NCBI GenBank assembly: GCA_021463865.1
Contig: JAJTXY010000003.1
Coordinates: 186,001-250,000 of the forward strand
Direction of reading: 5' to 3'
DNA: 64,000 bases
Source of the DNA: Anaerolineae bacterium
GTDB taxonomy: Bacteria > Chloroflexota > Anaerolineae > Aggregatilineales > J027
In this document: one piece after another, positions 52,084 through 61,311 of the stretch
How positions within the stretch are numbered: the first letter of the stretch is position 1
How the letters are laid out: each line of letters begins with the position of its first letter
Translations under genes and position numbers: made by a program
The notes under the pieces: model-generated
The model's database searches: none
Told to the model about the DNA's origin: nothing
What the model saw: the letters and a program-made list of their open reading frames with translations, nothing else

Positions 52084-53169
52084 ATGAGCAATCAGGTAAG
52101 TAACACTGCGCTCCGCCAGCATAAAAAAGACGCCATACAGGTCAAGGTGGCCCTGCTTGGGCTGAACCGCGTAACCGCCTCGCTGGGGTTGGCGCTGCAC
52201 GAATATAGCAATCGGCCTAACAGTGCCGTCCTATTTACGGTGTTGGGGCGGGACGACGACAACGACACGATGCGTTTGGCCCAACAAAAGGGTGCGATTG
52301 ATAATTTCAACAAAAATTATGCCCAAGTCGTTGGTGACGCGGATATGATTTTTTTGAATACGCCGATGGGCCAGCACGAAGAAGTGTTTGCGCGGCTCGG
52401 TGAAACTTTGAAACCGGGAGCGGTGGTGATTGACCTGTCGCCGCTGAAACAGCCGGGGGTCGCATTGGCGAAACGCTTCTTCCCGCGAGACATGCACGAC
52501 AAACCAACCGCCTATTTGGTAGGGGCGACGCCGCTGGTCGGCTATGATGCCCTCTATACGGTGGATAATTCGATAGATAACGCCAAAGAATTCTTGTTCC
52601 GCAACAGTGACATTCTGATCGCGCCAGATGCCACCGTACCGAGCGAAGCGGTCAAGGTTGTGACCGATATAGCCGATTTTCTGAACATGACACCGCGTTT
52701 TATGGATCCCGGTGAACATGACGCGCTGACCGGGATTACCGAAGGAATGCCCGCGCTACTGGCATTAGCTCTCATGAGTGTGATTGCACGTTCGCCAAGT
52801 AAAAGTGACTTTTTACGGGCGGCCAATTTCAATTTCGGCGGAAGTGTCCATTCATTGCATGATTTGACTCCACAAGACCTTGCCATGATGACCCAACCCA
52901 ACCGCGTCAGTTTGCGCCAACATCTGGATCAAGTGATTGCTACGCTGGAAAATATCAAACAAATGCTGGTAGACAGCGACGACATGATCTTCCCCACCTA
53001 TGCCAGCGGCGTTTTGGATGCGATGGGGGAATGGGAAGTGCGGCGTGAAAAGAACCACTGGGATTATGATACGGGTTCGGCAGATGTCCGCACCGTGCAA
53101 CCCGGGTTTGGTATCGGGCAGATGTTTGTGCCGAAATTCCGTCGCAAAGACAAACAAGACGAAGATTAG
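52084..53169 (+). CDS. Prephenate-dehydrogenase-like oxidoreductase
   Basis: 361 residues. A Rossmann domain opens VKVALLGLNRVTASLGLALHE, with the glycine motif of TyrA altered (GLNRVTASLG), then ADMIFLNTPMGQHEEVFARLGETLKPGAVVIDLSPLKQPG, which follows the TyrA pattern, and a C-terminal helical domain with DALTGITEGMPALLALAL where TyrA has its dimerisation region. It may act on a chorismate-derived or related acid, but the active-site His/Arg set cannot be fixed by eye. No other aromatic-pathway gene is near. Confidence 0.75.
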   Translation: MSNQVSNTALRQHKKDAIQVKVALLGLNRVTASLGLALHEYSNRPNSAVLFTVLGRDDDNDTMRLAQQKGAIDNFNKNYAQVVGDADMIFLNTPMGQHEEVFARLGETLKPGAVVIDLSPLKQPGVALAKRFFPRDMHDKPTAYLVGATPLVGYDALYTVDNSIDNAKEFLFRNSDILIAPDATVPSEAVKVVTDIADFLNMTPRFMDPGEHDALTGITEGMPALLALALMSVIARSPSKSDFLRAANFNFGGSVHSLHDLTPQDLAMMTQPNRVSLRQHLDQVIATLENIKQMLVDSDDMIFPTYASGVLDAMGEWEVRREKNHWDYDTGSADVRTVQPGFGIGQMFVPKFRRKDKQDED

Positions 53170-54155
53170 GCTTTGGTGGGGTTGGTTTCCTGTGTTTGAC
53201 GCAGGCGATAGATTCCCCGCCGCACCTGATTTTGCAGGGTTTGTTCGAGGAACACCACGCCAAACATGCTCGTCGCGGCTAACACAATCGCTGGGCCAGT
53301 AGCGACATCCATATGATAGCTGGCATAAAAGCCGATCACACTGGATGCTGATCCGATGAGCGCCGCCAAAATCATCATCCAATGCAACCGATGGGTAATC
53401 AGGGAAGCCGTCGCTGCTGGGGTAATTAAAAGAGCCAGCATCAATGAGATGCCAACAATTTGCAGTGAAACAACGATGGTGGTGGCAATCAGCAGCAGCA
53501 GCAAATAGCGAAAAAACTCGGTAGGCAGGCGCAGGGTTTTGGCAAGTAGGGGGTCGAAGGAAATCAGCATAAATTCTTTGTAGAAGATGATGACGGTCAG
53601 CAGCACGACCACACTGAAGCCGATAATGATGTTTAAGTCCTGTGGGCCAACACCTAAAATTTGCCCAAACAAGATATGGGTTAAATCCCCTGCATAGCTT
53701 TCTACCCGCGACACCATCGCAATCCCCAACGCGAACATGCCTGCAAACACAATACCAATGGCGGTATCGCTGCGGAGACGTTCATGGCGGGTCAAAAAGC
53801 CAATCAAGAAGGTACTGACTATTCCTGCTCCCAATGCACCCCATAACAAGGGGTTGGCATCCCGCACACCGGGAATATCTGGCACATCCCCGGCACGGCT
53901 GCGCTGATACATAATCGCCACACCGGGCAGGATGCTGTGGGATAGGGCATCGGCAAAAAACGACATGCCGCGCACCACTACCAAACTGCCAACCACGCCC
54001 GATAACACCCCGACCAAAATGGCGGCTTCAAGGGAGCGTTGCAACAGGGCGATTTCAAGGGGCTTGGTGATAAACCAATGATAGTCCCGCAGAAGAACAT
54101 CCCACCCGCGCTGAATGAGTTCCCAAAGGGAGAGGGTTGCCAGTACATTTATCAT
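53166..54155 (-). CDS. Metal ABC transporter permease (Zn/Mn/Fe type, ZnuB-like)
   Basis: 329 residues with about eight to nine membrane helices. The family motif VGSLVVVRGMSFFADALSHSILPGVAI (about 42-68) is clear, along with GIVFAGMFALGIAMVS and TPAATASLI. It moves divalent metal ions with the ATPase encoded four bases upstream. A solute-binding lipoprotein is not encoded next to it; it may lie elsewhere. Its stop overlaps that of the TyrA-like gene. Confidence 0.93.
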   Translation of the reverse strand: MINVLATLSLWELIQRGWDVLLRDYHWFITKPLEIALLQRSLEAAILVGVLSGVVGSLVVVRGMSFFADALSHSILPGVAIMYQRSRAGDVPDIPGVRDANPLLWGALGAGIVSTFLIGFLTRHERLRSDTAIGIVFAGMFALGIAMVSRVESYAGDLTHILFGQILGVGPQDLNIIIGFSVVVLLTVIIFYKEFMLISFDPLLAKTLRLPTEFFRYLLLLLIATTIVVSLQIVGISLMLALLITPAATASLITHRLHWMMILAALIGSASSVIGFYASYHMDVATGPAIVLAATSMFGVVFLEQTLQNQVRRGIYRLRQTQETNPTKA

Positions 54156-54159
54156 ACAC

Positions 54160-55035
54160 TTAACATTCGTGACATGAGTCGTCGGCGATTACGGTATACG
54201 GGGATTGATCCTGCCAAACCGTCAAAAAGCCACCAAAGGTGCGGCTGAGATTTTTGGCATTAAACACTTCGGCAGTCGGGCCAAAAGCGATTTGTTGACG
54301 ATTCATCATCAGCACCTTGTCATAATGATGGGCAGCTTGGCCTAGGTTGTGAGTGGAAACGATGATCGTCACTTTTAATTCACGGAGAGTATCCAATACG
54401 CCCATAATCTCAGCTTCGGCGGAGGCATCCACCCCGGCAAAGGGTTCATCCATCAGCAATACTGCTGCTTTTTGGGCAAGGGCACGCGCAATAAACACCC
54501 GTCGGCGCTGTCCACCCGATAGTTGCCCAATTTGGCGATGGCGCAGATGCCACATCTCCACTTTTTCAAGAGCATCGCGCACGGCTTGGCGATCAATCTT
54601 ATGGGGGGTACGGAAATAACCGATATGCCGAGTGCGCGACATCATGACCACATCCCACACATTCGCTGGAAACTTCCAGTCTACCGACTCATGTTGGGGC
54701 ACATAACTCACCCTAAAATGGCTGGCAGCGCAGGATTCACCCCTCACTGAAATGGAGCCGGAATACATGGGCAGCAGACCAACCATTGCCTTAAACAGAG
54801 TGGATTTGCCCGCCCCGTTTGGGCCAATCACTGCAATACGCTCACCGGGGAAGGCACTAAAATGAATGGCCTCGCAGCCGGGAACTTGCCCGTAACGCAC
54901 GGTGAGGTTCACAACTTCAATGGCAGGCGTTACATCCTCAGACACCACCAACGGCAGAGGCTCAATCGGCGTGATGGGATCACGGTAAACTGTCAGTTCG
55001 GGGTAGACCTCTTTGGGGGCGATGGCGGGTTTCAT
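54160..55035 (-). CDS. Metal ABC transporter ATPase (ZnuC/MntB-like)
   Basis: 291 residues. Walker A is GPNGAGKSTLFKA, signature LSGGQRRRVFIARALA, Walker B VLLMDEPFAGVD and switch His in IIVSTHNLGQ. An N-terminal extension of ~40 residues (TPIEPLPLVVSEDVTP) precedes the domain. The end of the protein is DDSCHEC, a possible metal-sensing tail. First gene of the two-gene metal uptake unit; no repressor gene is adjacent. Confidence 0.93.
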   Translation of the reverse strand: MKPAIAPKEVYPELTVYRDPITPIEPLPLVVSEDVTPAIEVVNLTVRYGQVPGCEAIHFSAFPGERIAVIGPNGAGKSTLFKAMVGLLPMYSGSISVRGESCAASHFRVSYVPQHESVDWKFPANVWDVVMMSRTRHIGYFRTPHKIDRQAVRDALEKVEMWHLRHRQIGQLSGGQRRRVFIARALAQKAAVLLMDEPFAGVDASAEAEIMGVLDTLRELKVTIIVSTHNLGQAAHHYDKVLMMNRQQIAFGPTAEVFNAKNLSRTFGGFLTVWQDQSPYTVIADDSCHEC

Positions 55036-55253
55036 GGGTCAGGTGCTCAATCAGTCTTATTGATACGAAATCTCACTTAAGCATTATACAATTAGGGCTA
55101 GGGTGTGTCAAAGGCCGAAAAAACGACAGGCACATTGCACACGATGAGGAAAAACAGCGACTAAAACTATAACGCAATTCCTATCTGCATTTTAAGGCTG
55201 AATCTGGTATTATTAGCACAACTAAGCCGAGCCGATGGATGAGAAAATACCCT

Positions 55254-56150
55254 ATGACAGACCGAACGAACCTAAATGCGGCCCGTTTTTTGGAAAGCCT
55301 TCACCAATTGACAAGCGACGCCGAGCGCCTTGATTCAGTATTGACTCGCACTATGCAAGCCCTTGAGAAAAATGGCATTAAATTGTCGGTAGATGTGACG
55401 GGGATCATGGCAACCGTTCGCCAAGATGTCGAAAATGTGGAACGGGCCAGCCGTAGTGTCTTTACCGAACTGGGTGAATTTCAACAACTGGTACGCACCT
55501 CGGCTTTGATCACCTCGTCGCTCGATTTAGACCAAGTGCTGCATGAAGTGATGGATACCATCATCTCACTGACCCGCGCCGAACGAGCCTATTTGATGCT
55601 GCGCGACCAAGCTACGGATGAATTGACCATCCGGGCAGCACGCAACTGGGATCGGGAGTCGCTGGCGCAGGAAGATGCCATCTTTAGCCGCAGCATCGTC
55701 AACACCGCGATTGCACAGGGTGAACCCATTATCACCACCAATGCCCAAGCCGATGACCGGTTTCAGGGGATGCAAAGCGTCGTCAGTAATGCGCTGCGTT
55801 CAATTCTATGTATCCCGCTGGTATTGCATGGGCGGATCGTAGGCGTGTTGTACGCCGATAATCGCGTCGAACAAGGGTTATTTAATCAGGACAGTGTACC
55901 CTTGATGCTGGCATTCGGCAGCCAAGCCGCCATCGCCATCGAAAATGCGCGGTTGTTCGCGCGGGTAAAAGACGATCTGGATAAAGCCCAACGTGAAGTG
56001 CAGCGGTTGCAAATTCAGATTGACCAGAAGAAAGTCACCAAAGAAGTCAAAGAGATTACCGAAACGGATTATTTCCAGACACTTTCATCACTTGCCAAAG
56101 ATATGCGCCGTCAATTTGATGTTGATGATGACCAGCGTAATGAGAAATAA
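55254..56150 (+). CDS. GAF-domain sensor protein
   Basis: 298 residues from ATG 55254 (MTDRTNLN); ATG at 55239 would add five residues and neither start has a strong ribosome site. An N-terminal helical region (about 10-90) precedes a GAF domain (about 95-240: RTSALITSSLDLDQVLHEVMDTIISLTRAERAYLML, IPLVLHGRIVGVLYADNR, FGSQAAIAIENARLF), then a coiled coil (DKAQREVQRLQIQIDQKK). With no catalytic output domain it probably acts by partner binding. The ligand is unknown. Confidence 0.85.
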   Translation: MTDRTNLNAARFLESLHQLTSDAERLDSVLTRTMQALEKNGIKLSVDVTGIMATVRQDVENVERASRSVFTELGEFQQLVRTSALITSSLDLDQVLHEVMDTIISLTRAERAYLMLRDQATDELTIRAARNWDRESLAQEDAIFSRSIVNTAIAQGEPIITTNAQADDRFQGMQSVVSNALRSILCIPLVLHGRIVGVLYADNRVEQGLFNQDSVPLMLAFGSQAAIAIENARLFARVKDDLDKAQREVQRLQIQIDQKKVTKEVKEITETDYFQTLSSLAKDMRRQFDVDDDQRNEK

Positions 56151-56181
56151 CCCAGCTATACAGTCAAAAAGACTGGCATAC

Positions 56182-56214
56182 AAAAAGGCTCACCGCAACT
56201 GGATGAGCCTTTTC
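56182..56214. terminator. Bidirectional terminator between GAF and ccmD genes
   Basis: Ten-pair stem AAAAGGCTCA/TGAGCCTTTT with an 11-base loop and A/T runs on both sides, so it can end both converging transcripts. Confidence 0.88.
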
Positions 56215-56221
56215 TATTCCT

Positions 56222-56434
56222 TTAGTGGGATGGTACAGCGTTGGTCGCAGTTGAGGATGCGGGCGAAGAGGATGTTGAGGCCGCCGGGGTTTGTTCGGAT
56301 GCTTCTAATTGATCTAACAAAGCCTCTGTTTTGGCACAAGAACGATAACGCCACACAATGCTGCCAATCAGTAACCCCAATAGTGTAAACGCGACAATAT
56401 AGCCTAGAATCATGTAATCAAGTGTATCGGGCAT
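56222..56434 (-). CDS. ccmD: CcmD-like small membrane protein
   Basis: 70 residues with one membrane helix (YMILGYIVAFTLLGLLIGSIVW, about 7-28) and a polar Ser/Thr/Ala tail. Size, topology and position 11 bases after ccmC fit the CcmD adaptor that holds heme-loaded CcmE at the CcmABC complex. Sequence conservation in this family is low, so the assignment rests on context. Confidence 0.75.
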   Translation of the reverse strand: MPDTLDYMILGYIVAFTLLGLLIGSIVWRYRSCAKTEALLDQLEASEQTPAASTSSSPASSTATNAVPSH

Positions 56435-56445
56435 GGTTGCTCTCC

Positions 56446-57168
56446 TTAAGCGTTCAATAGGAGCTTCATCTTACGAGCTTGAATGAGTTTGGTACGATTT
56501 TCCAAGCGGATGCGATGCCACAGCAGAGTAATGCTAATCACCACATAGGTGAAAATCGTGAACAAGAGGGTGGTCGTAATCCGGTCTGACATGGCGAAGT
56601 CGCCCTCAATACCCTCACTCGTAGAAGTCGGGCCAGCCACCACCGGATGAATGGTATCGGGACGCACCCGGATGATGATGATGGTCAAAAACACGCTAGA
56701 AAACGCCAAAATAGAATAGACGGCCGCAAAACGACGGCGACGGTTGGGGTCTTCAATGCCTGCGCGGAGCATCAAATAAGCAGCATAGGCCAACCACATA
56801 ATCGCTACTGTCGTTAGCCGGGGATCCCACGTCCACCATGTATTCCAGATGGGTCGTGCCCAAATAGCTCCGGTGACGATATTGATTAGGGAAAATATAA
56901 GCCCAAGCTCGATTGCGGAAAGCCCAAGATCATCCCATTTTTCGTGACGGGTGCGAAGATATTGGATACCCGCAATCAAGGCCACCACAAACAATACAAA
57001 TGAGGCAAAAAACGCACCGAGATGGGTATAAAAAATACGCTGGACTTCACCCTGTGTCCGCTCTGGCCCCACGTAGGAGAAAATCATCCAAAACGAGATG
57101 ATAAACAAGCCGATGCTGGCATAGGTGAGCCAGCGCAAATTACGAGTTCGAGATTCACTATATTGCAT
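56446..57168 (-). CDS. ccmC: Heme exporter protein CcmC
   Basis: 240 residues with six membrane helices and the tryptophan-rich heme-handling motif IWNTWWTWDPRLTT; flanking His (TIHPVVAG, and one near YTHLGAFF) are the axial ligands. It presents heme to CcmE on the outer face. Three bases downstream of ccmB on the same strand. Confidence 0.95.
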   Translation of the reverse strand: MQYSESRTRNLRWLTYASIGLFIISFWMIFSYVGPERTQGEVQRIFYTHLGAFFASFVLFVVALIAGIQYLRTRHEKWDDLGLSAIELGLIFSLINIVTGAIWARPIWNTWWTWDPRLTTVAIMWLAYAAYLMLRAGIEDPNRRRRFAAVYSILAFSSVFLTIIIIRVRPDTIHPVVAGPTSTSEGIEGDFAMSDRITTTLLFTIFTYVVISITLLWHRIRLENRTKLIQARKMKLLLNA

Positions 57169-57171
57169 ATC

Positions 57172-57909
57172 CTATTCCTCTACGATGAAATCGAACAAGA
57201 AAAAACCTGCTAACAAAAAAACAAAATCTACCACGACCAGCAGTTGTATCCAAGGCAACCAATCCTCCGTTTTGAGTTCAGTCAGCAAGGCAGTGCTGGC
57301 GCGAGTCGCCGAGATGATGATTGGGAGGATGACAGGCAGCAGCAAAATCGGCAGCAGCATTTCACGCGCACGGGCATGGACACTCATACTGGCGACCAAA
57401 GTGCCGGTAGTCGCAAAGCCCAAACACCCTAACACAATAATCAGCCACAACACAGGCCGAAATAAATTGACATTAAATAGTACGGTCAGCAAAAACACCA
57501 GCAAAAATCCAACAGCGAGCGTAAACAGAAAATTCCCGATCATCTTGCCATAAAAAAGGGCACTACGTTCAACGGGGGCTAACAACAGGGCATCTAGGCT
57601 ACCTTTGTCTTTTTCGGCAGCTAATGAGCGTCCTAGACCTAATGTGCCCGCAAAGGCGATTGTCACCCACAGCACCCCGCCAACAGTGGCTTCTTGGGCT
57701 TGGCGATCAAGTTCCAACGCGAAGGAAAAAATCAACACCGCCATAATCGAGAACAACAGCATGGCATTGACCATTTCACGTCCGCGTGCCTCGGCCCGTA
57801 AATCTTTCCATGCCAGCGACGCCACCACTTGAAAATAGGGAGTCCGCAGACGCCGCTTTTTCGGTTGGGTGGTAGAAGTGGTTTCGGGGGTTGTCGTTGT
57901 TGCACTCAT
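57172..57909 (-). CDS. ccmB: Heme exporter protein CcmB
   Basis: 245 residues: six membrane helices with the CcmB pattern WKDLRAEARGREMVNAMLLFSIMAVLIFSFAL and GRSLAAEKDKGSLDALLLAPVERSALFYGKMIGNFLF. It is the ABC permease of CcmABC and overlaps ccmA by four bases. Confidence 0.94.
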   Translation of the reverse strand: MSATTTTPETTSTTQPKKRRLRTPYFQVVASLAWKDLRAEARGREMVNAMLLFSIMAVLIFSFALELDRQAQEATVGGVLWVTIAFAGTLGLGRSLAAEKDKGSLDALLLAPVERSALFYGKMIGNFLFTLAVGFLLVFLLTVLFNVNLFRPVLWLIIVLGCLGFATTGTLVASMSVHARAREMLLPILLLPVILPIIISATRASTALLTELKTEDWLPWIQLLVVVDFVFLLAGFFLFDFIVEE

Positions 57910-58631
57910 GCGGTTGTCATCATCCCAACAGTTTCAGCATAGATGCGGGGCAGTTCATCGGTGGTCATAGCGCTCGTTGGGCCATAATAGCCGATTTTAC
58001 CGCGACTCAGAATCGCAACATGGGTCGCGTGTTGATAGGCGCGGCCTAGATCGTGGGTGGTCATAATGACGGTACGAATCCCGTCCTTGACCCCCGCCAC
58101 TTCAGTCAATAAATGATCGAGCAAAGCGGCGGCATCCACATCCAAGCCCGTATAGGGTTCGTCCAGTAGTAAAATCGCTGGGTCATGCAGCAGGGCACGG
58201 GCAATTGCCAAGCGCTGTACCATGCCGCGTGAAAAAGTCTGTACCACGCTTTTGGCTCGTTTATCCAAGCCGACTTGTTGGAGCATCGTGTGAACCCGAT
58301 CTCCCCGTTCAGCGGCAGGCACATCATAGAGGCGAGCAAAAAACAGCAGATTTTCTTCGGCGGTCAGAGAATCATATAACAGCGGCAAATGGCTGACGAC
58401 GCCTAGCTGTTGACGCACGGCAAACGTCTCTTTAGGGATTTCCCACCCGCCGATCAGTACACGACCCGAAGTCGGTTTGGCAAGTCCCTGTAAAATCCGC
58501 AGCATGGTGGTTTTGCCAGAGCCGTTTGGCCCCAAAAAGGCCAAAAACTGACCACGCTCCACCTTCAAATCTACGCCGCGTAGCACCGGGAAATACCCAA
58601 ATGTTTTGACTAGGCTTTCAATCTCGATCAT
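57906..58631 (-). CDS. ccmA: CcmABC ATPase subunit
   Basis: 241 residues: Walker A GPNGSGKTTMLRIL, signature region FSRGMVQRLAIARALLHD (LSGGQ replaced by FSRGM, common in CcmA-like proteins), Walker B ILLLDEPYTGLD and switch His in MTTHDLGRAY. ATP hydrolysis releases heme-loaded CcmE. The start overlaps the preceding gene by four bases. Confidence 0.93.
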   Translation of the reverse strand: MIEIESLVKTFGYFPVLRGVDLKVERGQFLAFLGPNGSGKTTMLRILQGLAKPTSGRVLIGGWEIPKETFAVRQQLGVVSHLPLLYDSLTAEENLLFFARLYDVPAAERGDRVHTMLQQVGLDKRAKSVVQTFSRGMVQRLAIARALLHDPAILLLDEPYTGLDVDAAALLDHLLTEVAGVKDGIRTVIMTTHDLGRAYQHATHVAILSRGKIGYYGPTSAMTTDELPRIYAETVGMMTTA

Positions 58632-59737
58632 GATGTGCCCTTATCGTTTTGCGAAAGATCATCCATCAGGGCCAGTGCTGATTTGCGCCGAGATACCCAA
58701 AGCCAATAGCCAACCGCGCCACCAATTATCAAACTGCTGAGAACCACCAACAAAGCCACGAGAGCCGACCCTCCCTGCTCATCCTCATCCGATTTTGCAG
58801 TAGCGGCCCCTTCTGGAACACCTTCCACTGTAAATTTCAAATTCTCATTGGCCGGCAAAGGCGATTTTTGTTGATAGACATGATAGGTCAAACGGCTGCC
58901 TTCAGGCTGCTGATCGTCGGTGCGTTCAAATAAATCCCCCGTGACTCGAATTTCATTTTCGGGAACCCACACCGAGAAATTACGGACGCTGACCGGGAAA
59001 ATCTGGTCAATGATTGCGCTGCCTTCATAGGGTAAAAAATAGGATAGGCGGATGACATGGGGTGTGGGCCAACCGGGAAAAATCGGCTGGGTATCGTAAA
59101 TAACCGGGATGACCCCTTCTTGAATAATAAAGCGCTGTGCCCCCGATTCCCCCTCTGGTGCGATGTTATAGGCACCAACCGGAAGTTCAAAATGAAATGT
59201 GACCAAACGAGTGGGGTCTACTTCATTGGCAAAATACGGGATACGGTCACCGAGATTAAAAACCTGCAATTCGAGCAAAATCTTTAAGCCCACCTGCTGC
59301 AAATCAGTGAAGTCAATTTGAGTCGTCGCTTGGGCAATTTCCAGCTTGGTCAACTGGTCGGTGGTTTCATATAGGCGCAATTCAATCGTGCCCTGTTCGT
59401 CCACATCGTTGGCTGAAAAAGGCGCGGTGGATTGGCGCAGTCCAGCATACACAGCCGAGACGGTATAAAAAATCTCCGGGCCAAAACGTGGTACATTGAC
59501 AAACGTGAATGTGCCATCGGCATTGGTGGGGATGGACTGCGTTTGTAGCAATCCATCCCGCACACTGACCATTTGCAACTCCACCGACAACCCAGATGGA
59601 ATCGGCGATCCATCCAGACTGCCGACCACAAGTTGGCCCTGTATGGTGAGGGTTTCTTGGGCCACCGCCGGAACAGTAGACCCCCTCGGCAACACCCCTA
59701 TGACAAGTAAAAAGCAAGCCACTAGGCAGCGACGCAT
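58628..59737 (-). CDS. Secreted/anchored protein of the ccm operon with carboxypeptidase-regulatory-like domain
   Basis: 369 residues. A signal peptide (CLVACFLLVIGVLP) is followed by a beta domain resembling carboxypeptidase-regulatory/Cna-B folds (TIQGQLVVGSLDGSPIPSGLSVELQMVSVRDG ... DGTFTFVNV), a second beta domain, and a C-terminal membrane helix (GGSALVALLVVLSSLIIGGAVGYWLWV) with a short basic tail. It lies inside the ccm unit with overlapping start and stop codons on both sides, so it is part of the operon. It is not a standard Ccm component; a scaffold for apocytochromes or the CcmFGH complex is possible but unproven. Confidence 0.75.
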   Translation of the reverse strand: MRRCLVACFLLVIGVLPRGSTVPAVAQETLTIQGQLVVGSLDGSPIPSGLSVELQMVSVRDGLLQTQSIPTNADGTFTFVNVPRFGPEIFYTVSAVYAGLRQSTAPFSANDVDEQGTIELRLYETTDQLTKLEIAQATTQIDFTDLQQVGLKILLELQVFNLGDRIPYFANEVDPTRLVTFHFELPVGAYNIAPEGESGAQRFIIQEGVIPVIYDTQPIFPGWPTPHVIRLSYFLPYEGSAIIDQIFPVSVRNFSVWVPENEIRVTGDLFERTDDQQPEGSRLTYHVYQQKSPLPANENLKFTVEGVPEGAATAKSDEDEQGGSALVALLVVLSSLIIGGAVGYWLWVSRRKSALALMDDLSQNDKGTS

Positions 59738-60147
59738 TAGACAGATACCCTTTTGGCCTGTTTCTGCTTTGAAGTGACTTTTTCAGACCCTACTGTCCGA
59801 TACTGCGAGACGGCTTTTTCGATTTCGTCATCTACCTCAACCAGATGGGCCTCAGCCTGATCGAGTTGAATCAGGGTGCTAATGGCGCGGCCAATCAGCA
59901 ACTTGCGCTGCTCGGCATAGACCAGATTCGAGACCTTGCCCGTATCATAGTCAAAGTCAAGGTCACGAATGCTGATAAGCAATCCTTCAAGGCGAGTTCG
60001 CAGTTGAACGGCGGATTCTTCGGCATCCAGTTCAGTGGCTGTAACCGCACGCTTGGCCGTTTTTTCCGTTAGAACAATGGGACGCAGCACAAAAAACGCG
60101 ATGAGTCCGAGCGCAAAAATCCCAAATACGATAGCTCCGGCGGTCAT
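59737..60147 (-). CDS. CcmI-like short membrane protein
   Basis: 136 residues: one N-terminal membrane helix (GAIVFGIFALGLIAFFVLRPIV) and a cytosolic or periplasmic helical part with LLISIRDLDFDYDTGKVSNLVYAEQRKLLIGRAI, which resembles the first segment of CcmI (D-F-D-x-x-x-G-K/L). It lacks the TPR domain of full CcmI. Overlaps both neighbours by one and four bases. Confidence 0.75.
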   Translation of the reverse strand: MTAGAIVFGIFALGLIAFFVLRPIVLTEKTAKRAVTATELDAEESAVQLRTRLEGLLISIRDLDFDYDTGKVSNLVYAEQRKLLIGRAISTLIQLDQAEAHLVEVDDEIEKAVSQYRTVGSEKVTSKQKQAKRVSV

Positions 60148-60770
60148 GACTGCTCCAGTGCCTGATCGAGTAGGCGGCGAAATGCGATTTCGTTGGGTTG
60201 CCCGATATAATGTTCCAAAACCTCCCCATCGCGGCTGACCACGATGGTTTCGGGGTAGCCATCGGTTCGATACAGTTCCTGAATCTTGTCCCCAACATCC
60301 AAGCCGTTTAGATAGGTGATGTTGTACTGAGCGATATAATCCAGTGCCAGTTTGTCAGGGTCTTTGGCATTCACCCCAATAAAAACCACCCCTTGTGCTT
60401 TGTAGTCGTTATAGACATTAACTAGCATGGGGGCTTCTTCATGACAGGGGGGGCAATTGGTCTGCCAGAAATTGATGACCACCACATTTTCGCCTTTATA
60501 ATCCGACAAGCGGATGTTTTGCCCATCATAGGTTTTGAGTGAAAAATCAGGAGCTGGGCCATCACTCAGCGGTTCCTGTTCGTTTTTATAGATACCACGC
60601 ACCACCATTGCCGAAATCAACAGAACGGCCACCACCACCACAAGGGCAAACGGTGTCATCATACGGTTTTTGGTGGGTGCTTGGGCTGGCGTGGTATCCG
60701 CATAGGCATCCAGCACCTCTTGATCGCCATAGGGATCAGAGATAGGTTGATTTTGGGTCACTTCGGTCAT
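60144..60770 (-). CDS. ccmG: CcmG/ResA-type thioredoxin-like protein
   Basis: 208 residues: a cytosolic tail, one membrane helix (FALVVVVAVLLISAMVVRG), and a thioredoxin domain with active site CPPC (Cys106, Cys109) in FWQTNCPPCHEEAP. It keeps apocytochrome cysteines reduced for heme attachment. Overlaps ccmH by four bases. Confidence 0.93.
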   Translation of the reverse strand: MTEVTQNQPISDPYGDQEVLDAYADTTPAQAPTKNRMMTPFALVVVVAVLLISAMVVRGIYKNEQEPLSDGPAPDFSLKTYDGQNIRLSDYKGENVVVINFWQTNCPPCHEEAPMLVNVYNDYKAQGVVFIGVNAKDPDKLALDYIAQYNITYLNGLDVGDKIQELYRTDGYPETIVVSRDGEVLEHYIGQPNEIAFRRLLDQALEQS

Positions 60771-61306
60771 TGATTCCCTTCCAATAGTTTCATCAAACGT
60801 TCGAGGTAAGCCGGATCAACATTGTCGGGTACGGGTCGGTCATAGTTCTCGTTGAGATTGGCAGCACGGGCGACTTGGAGGGCACGGGTTTCGCGGCGAC
60901 GCCATTGATAGACTTGGAAACTTACGATCAAGCCCGCGACTAGCGCTAGGGAAATTGGAATAGCATAGGTCAGGCGGCGATTAGCGTCACTCACAGGGAC
61001 ACCCGTGACTTTTTCACCATAGCGATCCGCAAAATGCTGCTTAATTTCGTCTTCGGTCTTGCCCTGTGCCAAGAGGTCAGCAATTTCTTCACGCCATGCT
61101 TGGCATTGGGTACTGGGGCAATAGGCCACCGATACGCCCTGACACACATCACAATAAATTTGTGAGGCGACTTCATAAACATCATCAGCGGTCACACCGG
61201 GAGGGTATTTATCCCCCCCTTGCGCGGACACGGGTTGGCTGGACGCCATCATACCAACAAAAATCAAGATTCCAACAAGGCTCAAAACTCGCGTGAACAC
61301 CTTCAT
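60767..61306 (-). CDS. ccmH: CcmH-type thiol-oxidoreductase
   Basis: 179 residues with a signal peptide, a short three-helix CcmH domain carrying CDVC (Cys52, Cys55), and a C-terminal membrane helix (YAIPISLALVAGLIVSFQVY). A second pair (Cys63, Cys68 in YCPSTQC) follows the active site; extra cysteines of this type are, as I recall, usual in Chloroflexota CcmH. It works with CcmG and CcmF on apocytochrome c. A gap of five bases separates it from ccmF. Confidence 0.93.
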   Translation of the reverse strand: MKVFTRVLSLVGILIFVGMMASSQPVSAQGGDKYPPGVTADDVYEVASQIYCDVCQGVSVAYCPSTQCQAWREEIADLLAQGKTEDEIKQHFADRYGEKVTGVPVSDANRRLTYAIPISLALVAGLIVSFQVYQWRRRETRALQVARAANLNENYDRPVPDNVDPAYLERLMKLLEGNQ

Positions 61307-61311
61307 AATCC

